The notes: generated by a model not told the origin, from the letters alone. DNA of 64,000 nucleotides from Homoserinibacter sp. GY 40078 (GCF_008017545.1 NZ_VRTZ01000001.1:764081-828080), one strand, 5' to 3'; positions 8,341 to 18,193 are shown, counted from the first letter of the stretch. A program made the numbers and translations.

Positions 8341-8413
8341 TGACCCCAACGGGATTCGAACCCGTGCTGCCGCCGTGAAAGGGCGGTGTCCTAGGCCACT
8401 AAACGATGGGGCC
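8341..8413 (-). tRNA. trnE: tRNA-Glu (TTC)
   Basis: 73 nt, minus strand. Anticodon stem CCGCC/GGCGG with loop CTTTCAC gives TTC; T-loop GGGTTCGAATCCC. It is first in a Glu-Asp-Phe cluster with 24- and 60-nt gaps, probably co-transcribed. Confidence 0.97.
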
Positions 8414-8757
8414 ATGACGGCGAACCGCATAGCAACCGAGGATCAAGCATACGTGCCACGCGCCCTTAACGCTAATCGGAGCGGATGTCGGCTCGACGCT
8501 CCGCGCATCCGCCGATCCGCGGGCGCCGCGGGGCCGTTCCTCCCCAGGTGAACGGCATCCGTCGCTTCCCACGGACCCGGCGCGGCGCGCCCCCGAAGTT
8601 CGACCGATGGTTGAGGCTTGTGGGCGGCACGGGTAGCCTCGCCTCGAGCACCTGTGTTGCTAATGTTGATGATGTTGTCCATGTGACATAAAACCGATCG
8701 AGGCGGTTGTCACAGGGATGGGGGAGTAGATGCAGGTCCGCAACCGGGGGGGTTGGG
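8414..8757. other. 344-bp intergenic region before the cell-wall hydrolases
   Basis: Holds the upstream sequence of the Glu-Asp-Phe tRNA cluster and the leader of the M23 gene. An AT-richer patch at about 8655-8695 (TTGATG, then CATAAA) may hold the hydrolase promoter, and AACCG...CGGTT near 8692-8708 can form a small hairpin. No gene or recognised RNA is visible. Confidence 0.3.
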
Positions 8758-9963
8758 GTGCGCACAGGTGCCCGCAGCCGGCGCCCGATCGCAGCCGTCG
8801 TGGCCGCGATCGCGTCCGGCGTGCTCATCGCGACTCTCGGCACCACCCCCTCCTTCGCCGCGCCCACCGACTTCCCCAGCTGGTCCGACGTGCAGAAGGC
8901 CAAGAAGAACGAGAAGGCGGCGAAGGCGCAGCTCAAGAGCATCCGCGCCTCCATCACCTCCGCGCAGGCCGAGGTCGACCGCACGCAGAAGATCGCCGAG
9001 CAGCGCGGCACGGAATACGCCGAGGCGCAGCAGAAGTACGACGAGCAGGTGATCGTCACCGGCAACATCGTCGAGCAGCAGAAGGCCGCACAGAAGCAGG
9101 CCGACAAGGCCAAGCGCGAGTCCGCGCAGCTCATCGCAGGCCTCGCCAAGCAGGGCGGAACCGACCTCACCTCGGGGCTCTTCGGCGACAGCGGCGCCGC
9201 CGACGGATACCTCTACCGCATCGGCGCCATGCAGAAGGTCACCGAGCGCAGCGACGCCGTCTACGCGCAGGCGGCCCAGTTGCAGAACACGGCGCAGTCG
9301 CTCGCCGAGCAGGCGCAGGTCGCCCAAGACAAGCTCGACGAGCTGAAGAAGGACGCCGAGAAGAAGATGCTCGTCGCCCAGCAGGCATCCGAAGAGGCGG
9401 CCACCCGCTACGAGGAGCTGCAGGCGGCGAAGGCCAAGGCCGAGGCGCTCGTCGCCTACCTGACCGACAAGCGCGAGGTCACCGAGGCCGACTACCTCAA
9501 GGGTATCCGCGAGAAGTGGGGCTCGGGTGCTGGCGGCGAGGTCAGCTCGCAGGGCTGGGCCCGACCCGCATCCGGCTACATCTCGAGCAACTACGGCATG
9601 CGCAGCAACCCCGTCACGGGCGTGTGGATGCTGCACACCGGAGTCGACCTCGCCGGCCAGGGCTGCGGCGCCCCCATCTACGCCGCACACGCCGGAACCG
9701 TCACCTACGCCGGATGGTTCGGCACGTGGGGCTACTACGTGAAGATCGACCACGGCGACGGCTACGACACCGGCTACGCGCACATCCAGCCGGGCGGCAT
9801 CGGCGTGCACGTGGGTCAGGAGGTCGGACCCGGCCAGCTGATCGCGAAGGTCGGAACCACCGGCATGTCCACCGGATGCCACCTGCACTTCATCACGCGT
9901 ATCAACGGCAACACCACCGACCCGGTGCCGTTCATGCGCCAGCGCGGGATCACGCTTGGCTGA
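8758..9963 (+). CDS. Secreted coiled-coil M23 (LytM-type) peptidoglycan hydrolase
   Basis: 401 aa. An N-terminal signal peptide (RTGARSRR, hydrophobic AAVVAAIASGVLIATLG, cleavage near PSFAA) is followed by a long charged coiled coil (about 45-250) and a C-terminal M23 domain. The metal site is visible: HTGVD in the first half and HLHF near the end. Proteins of this layout cut peptide cross-links and resemble EnvC/RipA-like division hydrolases. GTG 8758 is chosen since it precedes the basic n-region; the frame is also open upstream. Its stop overlaps the TTG start of the next gene by 8 bp. Confidence 0.88.
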   Translation: MRTGARSRRPIAAVVAAIASGVLIATLGTTPSFAAPTDFPSWSDVQKAKKNEKAAKAQLKSIRASITSAQAEVDRTQKIAEQRGTEYAEAQQKYDEQVIVTGNIVEQQKAAQKQADKAKRESAQLIAGLAKQGGTDLTSGLFGDSGAADGYLYRIGAMQKVTERSDAVYAQAAQLQNTAQSLAEQAQVAQDKLDELKKDAEKKMLVAQQASEEAATRYEELQAAKAKAEALVAYLTDKREVTEADYLKGIREKWGSGAGGEVSSQGWARPASGYISSNYGMRSNPVTGVWMLHTGVDLAGQGCGAPIYAAHAGTVTYAGWFGTWGYYVKIDHGDGYDTGYAHIQPGGIGVHVGQEVGPGQLIAKVGTTGMSTGCHLHFITRINGNTTDPVPFMRQRGITLG

Positions 9964-11326
9964 GGCCCCCGGCGCCGCCGACCGCGAGACCCCGCGTCGG
10001 CGACCCTCCGGACAGGCGGCCACCGCAGCGATGTCGATCGCGGCGGCCTTCGCGCTGACCGCCACCGGTGGTGTCTCGGCATCCGCCGTACAGCGCCCCG
10101 ACTACCCCACTTGGCAAGAGGTGCAGGCGGCGAAGAAGAGCGAAGCAGCCAAGAAGGCCGAGATCGAGAAGCTCGAAGGCATCGTCAGCCAACTGCAAGC
10201 CACCGCCGACCAGCTCGCCAAAGTCTCCATGCAGAAGGGGGAGGACGCCCTCCTCGCGCAGAGCGACCTCGAAGCCGCCGAGGCGCGAACCGCCCGACTC
10301 TCCGAGCAGCTGAACGAAGCCCAACGTCGGGCCGACCAGTCCGCCACCCTCGCCGCCAGCCTCGTGGCACGCCTCGCCCGCAACGGCGGCGACTCGAGCA
10401 TGCTGCTCGCGTTCTCATCCGAAGCGGATGCCGACCGGCTCCTCTCGCGCCTCGGCACCATGTCGAAGCTCACCGAATCGTCGACGGCCCTCGTGCAGCA
10501 GGCGCTGTTCGACAAGCGCGCCGTCTCGTCCCTCCAGGCCGAGGCGGAGGTCGCCGAGACCGAGCGGCGCACACGTGCTGACGACGCCGAGAAGGCGAAA
10601 GCCGAGGCGGATGCCGCCGCGGCCCAGGTGGAAGCGCAGGTCGCCGAGCAGGCATCCAGCCGCTCGGTTCTGTACGCGCAGCTCGCGGCCCTCAAGGGAA
10701 CGACCGCCGAGCTCGAGAAGGAATACGCCGAAGGTCAGGCCGACCAAGACGACGACACCGGCGGGTCCGACAGCGGTTCCGGCGGGAGCGGCGGATCCGA
10801 CTCTGGCGGCAACTCCGGCGGCGGCGACTCGGGTTCGGGGTCCGGCGGCGATTCGGGCGGTGGCGATTCCGGCTCCGGCGGCAGCGGCGGCTCCGGCGGC
10901 GACACGGGATCCGACGACACCCCGACCCCCGTGGCGTCGCAGGTCAACGGTGCGATCGCCTACGCGAAGGCGCAACTCGGTGAGCGCTACCAGTGGGGTG
11001 GCATGGGCCCGGATGTGTGGGACTGCTCCGGCCTCACCAAGGCGGCGTACGCATCCGTCGGGGTGTACATCGGCACCCACAGCTCCACCGACCAGTACAA
11101 CTACATGAAGAGCCAGGGACGCCTCGTGCCCTACAGCCAGGCGCAGCCCGGCGACCTGCTCTTCTACTCCGACGGCGGATCGGCGTCAGTGGCCCGCAAG
11201 TACCACGTCACCATCTACCTCGGCGGCGGAAAGATGATCGAAGCGCCGAACGCGAGCGCGCCGGTGCGCATCGTCACCGTGCGCCAGTCCGACCTCGTGC
11301 CCTACGCGGGACGCCCCACCGGCTGA
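9956..11326 (+). CDS. Secreted coiled-coil NlpC/P60 peptidoglycan endopeptidase
   Basis: 456 aa with the same plan as its upstream neighbour: signal peptide (basic RETPRRRP, then AAAFALTATGGVSASA), coiled coil (about 45-255), a Gly/Ser/Asp-rich linker of about 55 residues, then an NlpC/P60 domain. The catalytic Cys is in WDCSGLTK and the His in KYHVTIYLG. The two N-termini are alike (PTDFPSWSDVQKAKK and RPDYPTWQEVQAAKK), so the pair probably arose by duplication with domain exchange. RipA-like D,L-endopeptidase activity in cell separation is expected. TTG 9956 is the only start that keeps the basic n-region; an ATG at 10030 would lose it. Confidence 0.85.
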   Translation: MAEAPGAADRETPRRRPSGQAATAAMSIAAAFALTATGGVSASAVQRPDYPTWQEVQAAKKSEAAKKAEIEKLEGIVSQLQATADQLAKVSMQKGEDALLAQSDLEAAEARTARLSEQLNEAQRRADQSATLAASLVARLARNGGDSSMLLAFSSEADADRLLSRLGTMSKLTESSTALVQQALFDKRAVSSLQAEAEVAETERRTRADDAEKAKAEADAAAAQVEAQVAEQASSRSVLYAQLAALKGTTAELEKEYAEGQADQDDDTGGSDSGSGGSGGSDSGGNSGGGDSGSGSGGDSGGGDSGSGGSGGSGGDTGSDDTPTPVASQVNGAIAYAKAQLGERYQWGGMGPDVWDCSGLTKAAYASVGVYIGTHSSTDQYNYMKSQGRLVPYSQAQPGDLLFYSDGGSASVARKYHVTIYLGGGKMIEAPNASAPVRIVTVRQSDLVPYAGRPTG

Positions 11327-11374
11327 GCCCCTGCGGCGTAGCGCGATCCGCGCCCGCTCGGAGCCCCCGGTGCC

Positions 11375-11863
11375 TCAGTGCTCGGGGACGTAGGCCGCGA
11401 TTCCGGCCTGGATGATCTTCTCCGCCTCGGCGGCGTCACCCCAGCCCTCGGTCTTGACCCACTTGCCGGGCTCGAGGTCCTTGTAGTGCTCGAAGAAGTG
11501 CTCGATCTCCTTGCGGGTGTACTCCGGGATGTCCGCGACGTCCTGGATGTGCGCCCAGCGCGGGTCCTTCGCGGGCACCGCGATGACCTTCGCGTCGGAC
11601 CCGCCATCGTCGGTCATGTTGAACACCCCGACGGGCCGCACCTTCACGCCCACACCCGGGAAGAGCGGGTAGTCGAGCAGCACGAGGACGTCGACCGGGT
11701 CGCCGTCGAGGCCCAGCGTGTTCTCGAAGTAGCCGTAGTCGGTCGGGTAGACGAAGGTCGTGTACAGCACGCGGTCGAGGAAGACGCGGCCGGTCTCGTG
11801 GTCGACCTCGTACTTGTTGCGGCTTCCCTTGGGGATCTCGATGACGGCGGCGTAGTCGGCCAT
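11375..11863 (-). CDS. ppa: Inorganic pyrophosphatase
   Basis: 162-aa soluble family I pyrophosphatase, normal length. Active-site signature [12 protein letters not shown] and family blocks [16 protein letters not shown] and YPTDYGYFE are present. It hydrolyses PPi and pulls biosynthetic reactions forward. The ATG at 11863 is set by the conserved start [14 protein letters not shown] and an AGGAGA just upstream. It lies convergent to the NlpC/P60 gene and divergent from tilS. Confidence 0.97.
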   Translation of the reverse strand: MADYAAVIEIPKGSRNKYEVDHETGRVFLDRVLYTTFVYPTDYGYFENTLGLDGDPVDVLVLLDYPLFPGVGVKVRPVGVFNMTDDGGSDAKVIAVPAKDPRWAHIQDVADIPEYTRKEIEHFFEHYKDLEPGKWVKTEGWGDAAEAEKIIQAGIAAYVPEH

Positions 11864-11952
11864 GGTCTCTCCTGTGCTCGGTAGTGCGCGGGCATCCGTG
11901 CCGGTTCGCAGGGGCATTCCCGGAGCTCCTGCGCGCGGAATAACGTTAGCCG

Positions 11953-13218
11953 ATGCCTGCTGACGCCCCGCGCCCCCGTCTCACCCCGCCGATGGCCGAC
12001 ATCCGACGTGCGGTGCGGGCCTCGCTCGCCGACCTGGCCTCCGCGGCCGGCCCCGCTCTTCGCCCCGCCACCCTTCCCGCCGCTCCTCCCGCCGCTCCTC
12101 CCGTCAGAAATGCAGGAGATTCTGCGGAGGACCCGCGTGGATCAGCTGGGCCGCGGGCCGCCGCCGACGAATCTCCTGCATTTCTGACAGGGACACCGGG
12201 GGAACCGGAGGGGCCGGGGGAACCGGGGGGACCGGGGGAATCGGGCAGAACGGGGGAGCCCGCAGGAGGCGCGCCCCTCGTGCTCGTGGCGCTCTCGGGC
12301 GGTGCCGACTCGCTCGCGCTCGCCGCAGCCACCGCGTTCGAGGCGCCCCGCGCCGGACTCCGCGCCGGCGCGGTCATCGTCGACCACGGCCTGCAGCCCG
12401 ACTCAGCGCAGGTCGCCGAACGCGCGGCCGAGCAGGCGCGGCAGCTCGGCCTCGACCCCGTGCGCGTCGTCCGCGCCGAGGTGGGCACGGCCGGCGGGCC
12501 GGAGGCGGCGGCCCGCGACGCGCGCTACTCGGCCCTCGACGCCGCAGCATCCGACGCCGCAGCCGCCGCCGTGCTCCTCGCCCACACCCTCGACGACCAG
12601 GCCGAGACGGTGCTCCTCGGACTCGCGCGCGGCAGCGGCGCGGGCAGCCTGCAGGGCATGGCGCCCGTCGCCGGGCGATACCGGCGCCCACTTCTCGGCA
12701 TCCGCCGCGCCGACACCCGTCAGGCCTGCCTCGACCAGGGCCTCGAGCCGTGGGACGACCCGCACAACGCCGACCCCGCGTACGCCCGCGTCCGGGTGCG
12801 CGACCGGGTGCTGCCCGTGCTCGAGGCGGAACTCGGCCCCGGGGTGGCAGAGGCCCTCGCCCGTACCGCCGAGCAGGCCCGCGAGGACGCCGAGGCGTTC
12901 CAGCACCAGATCGAGGAGCTCGTGGAAGACATCTGCGAGCCGGCCGAGGCGGGCATTGCGGTGTCGGTGTCCGCGCTCGCCGCGAACCCTGCCGCCCTGC
13001 GGCAGCGCGTGATCCGCTACGTCGTGCTCGCCGAGTTCGGGGTTTCGCTCACCCGCGCGCACACTCTTGAGGTGGCGCGGCTCGTCACCGACTGGCACGG
13101 CCAGGCGCCCACCCACCTCCCGGGCCTCATCGCGCGCCGCGAGGGGCGCTGGCTCGTGTTCTCGGCCGCCGATCTCACGCCCGGCACGGCCGATCCGGCA
13201 GCCTCCTCGCCGTCATAG
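11953..13218 (+). CDS. tilS: tRNA(Ile)-lysidine synthetase with low-complexity N-terminal extension
   Basis: 421 aa. The PP-loop [12 protein letters not shown] starts near residue 115, far later than the usual 15-40; [17 protein letters not shown] and [19 protein letters not shown] are family motifs. It converts C34 of tRNA-Ile(CAU) to lysidine. The extra N-terminus contains Ala/Pro runs, an in-frame 86-bp inverted-repeat element (12103-12188) and a collagen-like run [27 protein letters not shown] lies 6 nt before ATG 11953, the leaderless pattern, which argues that this far-upstream start is real. Confidence 0.92.
   Translation: MPADAPRPRLTPPMADIRRAVRASLADLASAAGPALRPATLPAAPPAAPPVRNAGDSAEDPRGSAGPRAAADESPAFLTGTPGEPEGPGEPGGPGESGRTGEPAGGAPLVLVALSGGADSLALAAATAFEAPRAGLRAGAVIVDHGLQPDSAQVAERAAEQARQLGLDPVRVVRAEVGTAGGPEAAARDARYSALDAAASDAAAAAVLLAHTLDDQAETVLLGLARGSGAGSLQGMAPVAGRYRRPLLGIRRADTRQACLDQGLEPWDDPHNADPAYARVRVRDRVLPVLEAELGPGVAEALARTAEQAREDAEAFQHQIEELVEDICEPAEAGIAVSVSALAANPAALRQRVIRYVVLAEFGVSLTRAHTLEVARLVTDWHGQAPTHLPGLIARREGRWLVFSAADLTPGTADPAASSPS
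12103..12188. repeat. 86-bp inverted-repeat element inside tilS
   Basis: Perfect 20-bp arms: GTCAGAAATGCAGGAGATTC (12103-12122) and its exact complement (12169-12188), with a 46-bp centre. The element is read through in the tilS frame and encodes part of the disordered extension. Its AT-rich arms contrast with the surrounding GC-rich DNA, which suggests an inserted palindromic element. Confidence 0.8.
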
Positions 13219-13227
13219 GGTTGACCC

Positions 13228-13779
13228 ATGGAGCCGGCCGAGATCCAGGGTGACCTGACCGAGGTGCTGCTCAGCGAGGCCGAGATCCATGACCGGATCG
13301 CCGAGCTGTGCCGCGAGATCGAGCGCGACTACGAGGGGCGCGAACTGCTTCTCGTGGGCGTGCTGAAGGGTGCCGTGATGGTCATGGCTGACGTCTCGCG
13401 CGAGCTGCGCCGCCACATCGAGATGGACTGGATGGCGGTGAGCTCCTACGGCACCGGCACGCAGTCCTCCGGCGTCGTGCGCATCCTGAAGGATCTCGAC
13501 TCCGACCTCACCGGGCGCGACGTGCTGATCGTCGAGGACATCATCGACTCCGGCCTCACCCTCTCGTGGCTGCGCGAGAACCTTTCGAGCAGGGGTGCGG
13601 CATCCGTCGAGATCTGCGCGCTGCTGCGGAAGCCGGATGCGGCGAAGGTCGAGGTGGACGTGCGCTACGTCGGCTTCGACATCCCGAACGCGTTCGTGGT
13701 CGGATACGGCCTCGACTTCGCGGAGAAGTACCGCAACCTCCGCGCGGTGGGCGTGCTCGCCCCGCACGTCTACTCGTAG
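13228..13779 (+). CDS. hpt: Hypoxanthine phosphoribosyltransferase
   Basis: 183 aa. The PRPP-binding signature VLIVEDIIDSGLTL is at about 93-106 and the flexible-loop region SSYGTGTQSSG at about 72-82. It salvages hypoxanthine and guanine to IMP and GMP. TAGGGT (13216-13221, overlapping the tilS stop) lies 6 nt before the ATG, so hpt seems to have a leaderless promoter at the end of tilS. The order tilS-hpt-ftsH is conserved widely. Confidence 0.96.
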   Translation: MEPAEIQGDLTEVLLSEAEIHDRIAELCREIERDYEGRELLLVGVLKGAVMVMADVSRELRRHIEMDWMAVSSYGTGTQSSGVVRILKDLDSDLTGRDVLIVEDIIDSGLTLSWLRENLSSRGAASVEICALLRKPDAAKVEVDVRYVGFDIPNAFVVGYGLDFAEKYRNLRAVGVLAPHVYS

Positions 13780-13946
13780 CCGCACCCCGAGGCCCGGATC
13801 GCGGAGCTCGCTCACGCTCCGCTCCGGCCCCGCACACGCCCGGCACCCGGTCAGCCTCCGGCGAACATCCAGGTCGGCCAAAGCGACCGGGCGGTAGCCT
13901 GATCTGATCCCGTCAGAGGAAGGATGCGGGCCTCACCCCGTTTCAC

Positions 13947-15965
13947 ATGGACTTCAAGCGAATCTTCCGCGGCCCGCTCATCTACGTCGCGCTCGGCGTG
14001 ATCCTCCTCGTGGTCGCGTTCAACCTCTTCACCGCAACCGGATTCCGGCAGGTGACCACCCAGGAGGGCCTCGAGCTGCTCTCGGGCAAGACGGTCGAGA
14101 AGGTGAAGATCGTCGACGGCGAGCAGCGCGTCGACCTCACTCTCTCGAAGGCGTACGTCGACGCGGACGGCGTCGACAAGGGCGAGACCGTGCAGTTCTA
14201 CTACGTCGAGCCGCGTGGCGAAGAGGTGATCACCGCGATCACCGACTCGAAGGCTGTTTTCGACGACGAGGTGCCGCAGACCAACTGGTTCACGAGCCTG
14301 CTCGGCATCCTGATCCCGTTCCTGCTGATCGGCGTGATCTTCTGGTTCCTCTTCAACTCGATGCAGGGCGGCGGCAACCGCGTCATGCAGTTCGGGAAGT
14401 CGCGGGCGAAGCTCGTCTCGAAGGAGAGCCCGAAGGTCACCTTCGCGGATGTCGCGGGCTCCGAGGAGGCCGTCGAGGAGCTCGAGGAGATCAAGGACTT
14501 CCTCAAGGACCCGTCGAAGTTCCAGGCGGTGGGCGCGCGCATCCCGAAGGGCGTGCTGCTGTACGGCCCTCCCGGAACCGGTAAGACGCTCCTCGCTCGC
14601 GCCGTAGCGGGTGAGGCGGGCGTGCCGTTCTACTCGATCTCCGGTTCGGACTTCGTGGAGATGTTCGTGGGCGTCGGCGCGAGCCGCGTGCGCGATCTGT
14701 TCGAGCAGGCGAAGCAGAACTCCCCGGCGATCATCTTCGTGGACGAGATCGACGCCGTCGGTCGGCACCGTGGCGCGGGCCTCGGCGGCGGTCACGACGA
14801 GCGCGAGCAGACCCTCAACCAGCTGCTGGTCGAGATGGATGGCTTCGACGTGAAGACGAACGTCATCCTCATCGCGGCGACGAACCGTCCCGACATCCTC
14901 GACCCGGCGCTGCTGCGCCCCGGTCGCTTCGACCGCCAGATCGGCGTCGACGCACCCGACCTCAAGGGTCGCCAGAAGATCCTCGAGGTGCACTCGCAGG
15001 GCAAGCCGCTTTCGAAGAACGTCGACCTCGAGGTGCTCGCGCGCAAGACGCCGGGCTTCACGGGCGCGGATCTCGCGAACGTACTCAACGAGGCGGCCCT
15101 CCTCACCGCGCGCAGCAACGCGCAGCTGATCGACGACCGCGCTCTCGATGAGGCGGTCGACCGCGTGATGGCCGGTCCGCAGCGCCGCACGCGCATGATG
15201 AAGGACCGCGAGAAGCTCATCACGGCCTACCACGAGGGCGGTCACGCGCTCGCGGCGGCGGCGATGAGACACACCGACCCGGTCACGAAGATCACGATCC
15301 TCCCGCGTGGTCGCGCCCTCGGCTACACGATGGTGCTGCCGCTGGAAGACAAGTACTCGGTCACCCGCAACGAGCTGCTCGACCAGCTCACCTACGCGAT
15401 GGGTGGTCGTGTGGCCGAGGAGATCGTGTTCCACGACCCCACGACGGGCGCGTCGAACGACATCGAGAAGGCGACCGCGACCGCGCGTCGGATGGTCACC
15501 GAGTACGGCATGAGCGCCAACATCGGCGCCGTGAAGCTCGGCCAGTCGCAGGGCGAGGTGTTCCTCGGTCGCGACATGGGCCACCAGCGCGACTACTCGG
15601 AGGAGATCGCGGAGCAGGTCGACGCCGAGGTGCGCGCGCTCATCGAGCAGGCGCACGACGAGGCGTACCACGTGCTCAACGAGAACCGCGACATCCTCGA
15701 CCGCCTCGCGCGCGAGCTGATCGAGAAGGAGACCCTCGACCACAAGCAGCTCGCCGAGATCTTCGCCGATGTCGTGAAGCTCCCCGAGCGGCCGCAGTGG
15801 CTCTCGAGCCAGTCGCGCCCGATCAGCGACCTGCCGCCGATCGACATCGCCGCATCCGCGCCGGTCGACCCGGCAGCCGTGGATGCGGGCGTCGACTCGG
15901 AGCCGCCCGTGAAGCCGACGCGCACCCCGCGTCGCCGTCAGACGCCCGGCATCGCACCCGCGTAG
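13947..15965 (+). CDS. ftsH: ATP-dependent zinc metalloprotease FtsH
   Basis: 672 aa, full length. Two membrane helices (about 11-31 and 114-136) flank an extracytoplasmic domain. The AAA module has Walker A GPPGTGKT at 207-214 and Walker [10 protein letters not shown] near 262-270. The zinc site HEGGH is at 429-433. The C-terminus has a Pro/Thr/Arg-rich tail typical of actinobacterial FtsH. It degrades misfolded membrane proteins and short-lived regulators. A -10-like TAGCCT at about 13893-13898 gives a leader of about 40 nt. Confidence 0.98.
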   Translation: MDFKRIFRGPLIYVALGVILLVVAFNLFTATGFRQVTTQEGLELLSGKTVEKVKIVDGEQRVDLTLSKAYVDADGVDKGETVQFYYVEPRGEEVITAITDSKAVFDDEVPQTNWFTSLLGILIPFLLIGVIFWFLFNSMQGGGNRVMQFGKSRAKLVSKESPKVTFADVAGSEEAVEELEEIKDFLKDPSKFQAVGARIPKGVLLYGPPGTGKTLLARAVAGEAGVPFYSISGSDFVEMFVGVGASRVRDLFEQAKQNSPAIIFVDEIDAVGRHRGAGLGGGHDEREQTLNQLLVEMDGFDVKTNVILIAATNRPDILDPALLRPGRFDRQIGVDAPDLKGRQKILEVHSQGKPLSKNVDLEVLARKTPGFTGADLANVLNEAALLTARSNAQLIDDRALDEAVDRVMAGPQRRTRMMKDREKLITAYHEGGHALAAAAMRHTDPVTKITILPRGRALGYTMVLPLEDKYSVTRNELLDQLTYAMGGRVAEEIVFHDPTTGASNDIEKATATARRMVTEYGMSANIGAVKLGQSQGEVFLGRDMGHQRDYSEEIAEQVDAEVRALIEQAHDEAYHVLNENRDILDRLARELIEKETLDHKQLAEIFADVVKLPERPQWLSSQSRPISDLPPIDIAASAPVDPAAVDAGVDSEPPVKPTRTPRRRQTPGIAPA

Positions 15966-15971
15966 GCCGCT

Positions 15972-16556
15972 ATGGCGATCGACTCGGAGCGCATCGAGGC
16001 GGCCGTCGTCGAGCTGCTGCGCGCGATCGGCGAGGACCCGGATCGTCCGGGTCTTTCGGCGACCCCGCGTCGTGTCGCCGAGTCGTACGCGGAGCTGTTC
16101 TCGGGCGTCGGGGAGGACCCTCTGACGCACCTTGCCGACGCCGCTGACTTCACCGGCGACGACGCATCCGGCGAGCTCGTGCTGCTGCGCGACATCGCGT
16201 TCCGTTCCACGTGCGAGCACCACCTCCTCCCGTTCACGGGCGTCGCGCACCTGGCATACGTGCCGGGCGAGCGGATCGTCGGCCTCGGCAGCCTCGCCCG
16301 CGTCGTCGAGACGGTGAGCGCCCGGCCGCAGCTGCAGGAGCGCCTCACCGAGCAGATCGCCGACGCGATCGAGGTGGGCCTCGCGCCCCGCGGTGTGCTC
16401 GTCGTGATGGACGCCCGCCACGGATGCGTGACCGCCCGTGGCGTTCGCCAGGCCGAGTCGACCACGGTCACGGTCGCGGCCCGCGGCACGCTCATCGACC
16501 CGGCGGCTCAGGCGGGGGTGCTCGCGCTGCTCGGTCGCGGCGCGGTGACCCCGTGA
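15972..16556 (+). CDS. folE: GTP cyclohydrolase I
   Basis: 194 aa. Zinc-site motif STCEHHLLPFTGVAHLAYVP and the C-terminal MDARHGCVTARGVRQ are intact. It makes 7,8-dihydroneopterin triphosphate, the first step of folate synthesis. It starts 6 bp after ftsH and its stop overlaps folP (GTGA), so the folate genes are translationally coupled. Confidence 0.97.
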   Translation: MAIDSERIEAAVVELLRAIGEDPDRPGLSATPRRVAESYAELFSGVGEDPLTHLADAADFTGDDASGELVLLRDIAFRSTCEHHLLPFTGVAHLAYVPGERIVGLGSLARVVETVSARPQLQERLTEQIADAIEVGLAPRGVLVVMDARHGCVTARGVRQAESTTVTVAARGTLIDPAAQAGVLALLGRGAVTP

Positions 16557-17353
16557 CGACGATCCTCGGCATCCTCAACGTCACCCCCGACTCGTTCAGC
16601 GACGGCGGACGGTGGCAGCGGCTCGACGACGCTGTGCGGCACGCGGCGGAGCTCGTCGCGGCGGGTGCGGCCGTGATCGATGTCGGCGGCGAGTCCACGC
16701 GCCCGGGCGCCCAGGCCGTCGACCCGCGCGAGGAGCAGGATCGCGTGCTGCCGGTGGTAGAGGCACTTGCGCGCGAGGGCATCGTCGTCTCGATCGACAC
16801 CCGGAACGCTTCCACCGCACGTGCGGCCGTCGCGGCGGGTGCGGCGATCGTCAACGACGTGTCGGGCGGCCTCCACGACCCCGGGATGTTCGACACGGTC
16901 GCTCAGACCGGGGCACGGCTCGTGATCATGCACTGGCGCGGCGGCGCCGACGCCGAACCCGTCTACGCGGATGTCGTCTCCGAGGTGCGCGCCGAGCTGG
17001 CGGCGCGGGTGGAGGCGGCGCTCGATGCGGGCGTCGCGAGCGAGCGGATCGTCGTGGATCCGGGGCTCGGCTTCGCAAAGACCGCCGCGCACAATTGGCA
17101 GCTGCTCGACCGGCTCGACACCTTCACCGAGCTGGGGCCCGTGCTCATCGGCGCCTCCCGTAAGCGGTTCCTCGCGGCGCTACTTCCCGCGGATGCGCCG
17201 GTCGCCGACCGCGACGCACCCACGGCCACCGTCAGCGCGCTCGCCGCCCGATCAGGCGCCTGGGGCGTTCGCGTCCACGACGTGGCGGCGACCCGTCTCG
17301 CGCTCTCCGTCTGGGAGCATTGGGATTCGGGAGGTGGCCGTGAGCGCTCGTGA
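16553..17353 (+). CDS. folP: Dihydropteroate synthase
   Basis: 266 aa. N-terminal ILNVTPDSFSDGG and DVGGESTRPGA are the pterin-binding signatures; IVNDVSGG and DPGLGFAKT follow. It joins dihydropterin pyrophosphate to p-aminobenzoate and is the sulfonamide target. GTG 16553 overlaps the folE stop by 4 bp; this start gives the short N-terminus typical of DHPS. Confidence 0.97.
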   Translation: MTTILGILNVTPDSFSDGGRWQRLDDAVRHAAELVAAGAAVIDVGGESTRPGAQAVDPREEQDRVLPVVEALAREGIVVSIDTRNASTARAAVAAGAAIVNDVSGGLHDPGMFDTVAQTGARLVIMHWRGGADAEPVYADVVSEVRAELAARVEAALDAGVASERIVVDPGLGFAKTAAHNWQLLDRLDTFTELGPVLIGASRKRFLAALLPADAPVADRDAPTATVSALAARSGAWGVRVHDVAATRLALSVWEHWDSGGGRERS

Positions 17354-17708
17354 CGAGATCGCCCTCACCGGGCTGCGTGCGATGGGGTACCACGGCGTGC
17401 TCGCCGAAGAGCGCGTGGCAGGGCAGCTGTTCGTCGTCGACGTGGTGCTGCGGCTCTCGCTCGCGGAGGCGGCTGCCGGCGACGACCTCACGGCGACCGT
17501 CGACTACGGCGACCTCGCCGCTCGCGTGGTGCGCGCGGTCGAGTCCGACCCGGTCGACCTGATCGAGACGGTCGCAGAGCGCGTCGCCGCGATCGCGCTC
17601 TCGTCGCCGCGTGTGGAGGAGACGACGGTCACCGTGCACAAGCCGAGCGCGCCGATCACGGTGCCGTTCGCCGACGTCAGCGTCACCATCCGCCGGAGCC
17701 GCGCGTGA
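17340..17708 (+). CDS. folB: Dihydroneopterin aldolase
   Basis: 122 aa. GLRAMGYHGVLAEER near the N-terminus, TVDYGDLA, and VTVHKPSAPI near the end are family motifs. It cleaves dihydroneopterin to 6-hydroxymethyl-dihydropterin. GTG 17340 lies inside the end of folP (14-bp overlap) with GGGAGG at 17328-17333. A GTG at 17334 is possible but leaves no spacing to that site. Confidence 0.95.
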   Translation: MSARDEIALTGLRAMGYHGVLAEERVAGQLFVVDVVLRLSLAEAAAGDDLTATVDYGDLAARVVRAVESDPVDLIETVAERVAAIALSSPRVEETTVTVHKPSAPITVPFADVSVTIRRSRA

Positions 17709-18193
17709 GCGCCGGGACGCCCGCGGTCGTCGCGATCGGCGCGAACCTCGGCGACCGAGCCGCGACCATCCAGGCTGCGACCGAGGGTCTCGCGGAGGCG
17801 GACGGCGTGGAGCTCGTCGCCGTCGCGCCGGTCATCGAGACGCCCGCCGTGCGCCCCTACGGGGTGGACCGAGACGCGCCCGCGTACCTCAACACGGTCG
17901 CCCTCGTGCGCACCACGCTCGACCCCGCCGGGCTCCACGCCGTCCTCCGGCGGCTGGAGGACGAGCACGGTCGTGTCCGCACGGAGCGCTGGGGCGACCG
18001 CACCCTCGACCTCGACCTCATCATCTTCGGCGACATCCTCCAGGACGACCCCGAGCTGACGATCCCGCATCCGCGCGCCCACGAGCGGGATTTCGTGCTG
18101 CGGCCGTGGCTCACGGTGGACGCGCACGCCGAGATCCCCGGTCGCGGTCGGGCGGATGCCCTGCTCGCCGAGATCGACGGGACCGCCTCGTGA
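17705..18193 (+). CDS. folK: 6-hydroxymethyl-7,8-dihydropterin pyrophosphokinase
   Basis: 162 aa. AIGANLGDRAATIQAA, VIETPAV, YLNTVAL and the HPPK signature RWGDRTLDLDLIIFGD are present. It prepares the pterin for folP. It overlaps folB by 4 bp and the next gene by 4 bp. Confidence 0.96.
   Translation: MSAGTPAVVAIGANLGDRAATIQAATEGLAEADGVELVAVAPVIETPAVRPYGVDRDAPAYLNTVALVRTTLDPAGLHAVLRRLEDEHGRVRTERWGDRTLDLDLIIFGDILQDDPELTIPHPRAHERDFVLRPWLTVDAHAEIPGRGRADALLAEIDGTAS

Noticed and set aside
8173-8430. 85-aa frame across the tRNA cluster
   Set aside because: Lies over tRNA-Asp and tRNA-Glu.
8414-8757. c-di-AMP (ydaO-type) riboswitch before cell-wall hydrolases
   Set aside because: Context would fit, but I could not match the conserved core; only small hairpins are visible. 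A covariance-model search would decide.
13851-16421. 856-aa open frame opposite ftsH
   Set aside because: It mirrors ftsH and folE on the other strand and has the Arg/His/Val-rich composition of an antisense frame in GC-rich DNA.
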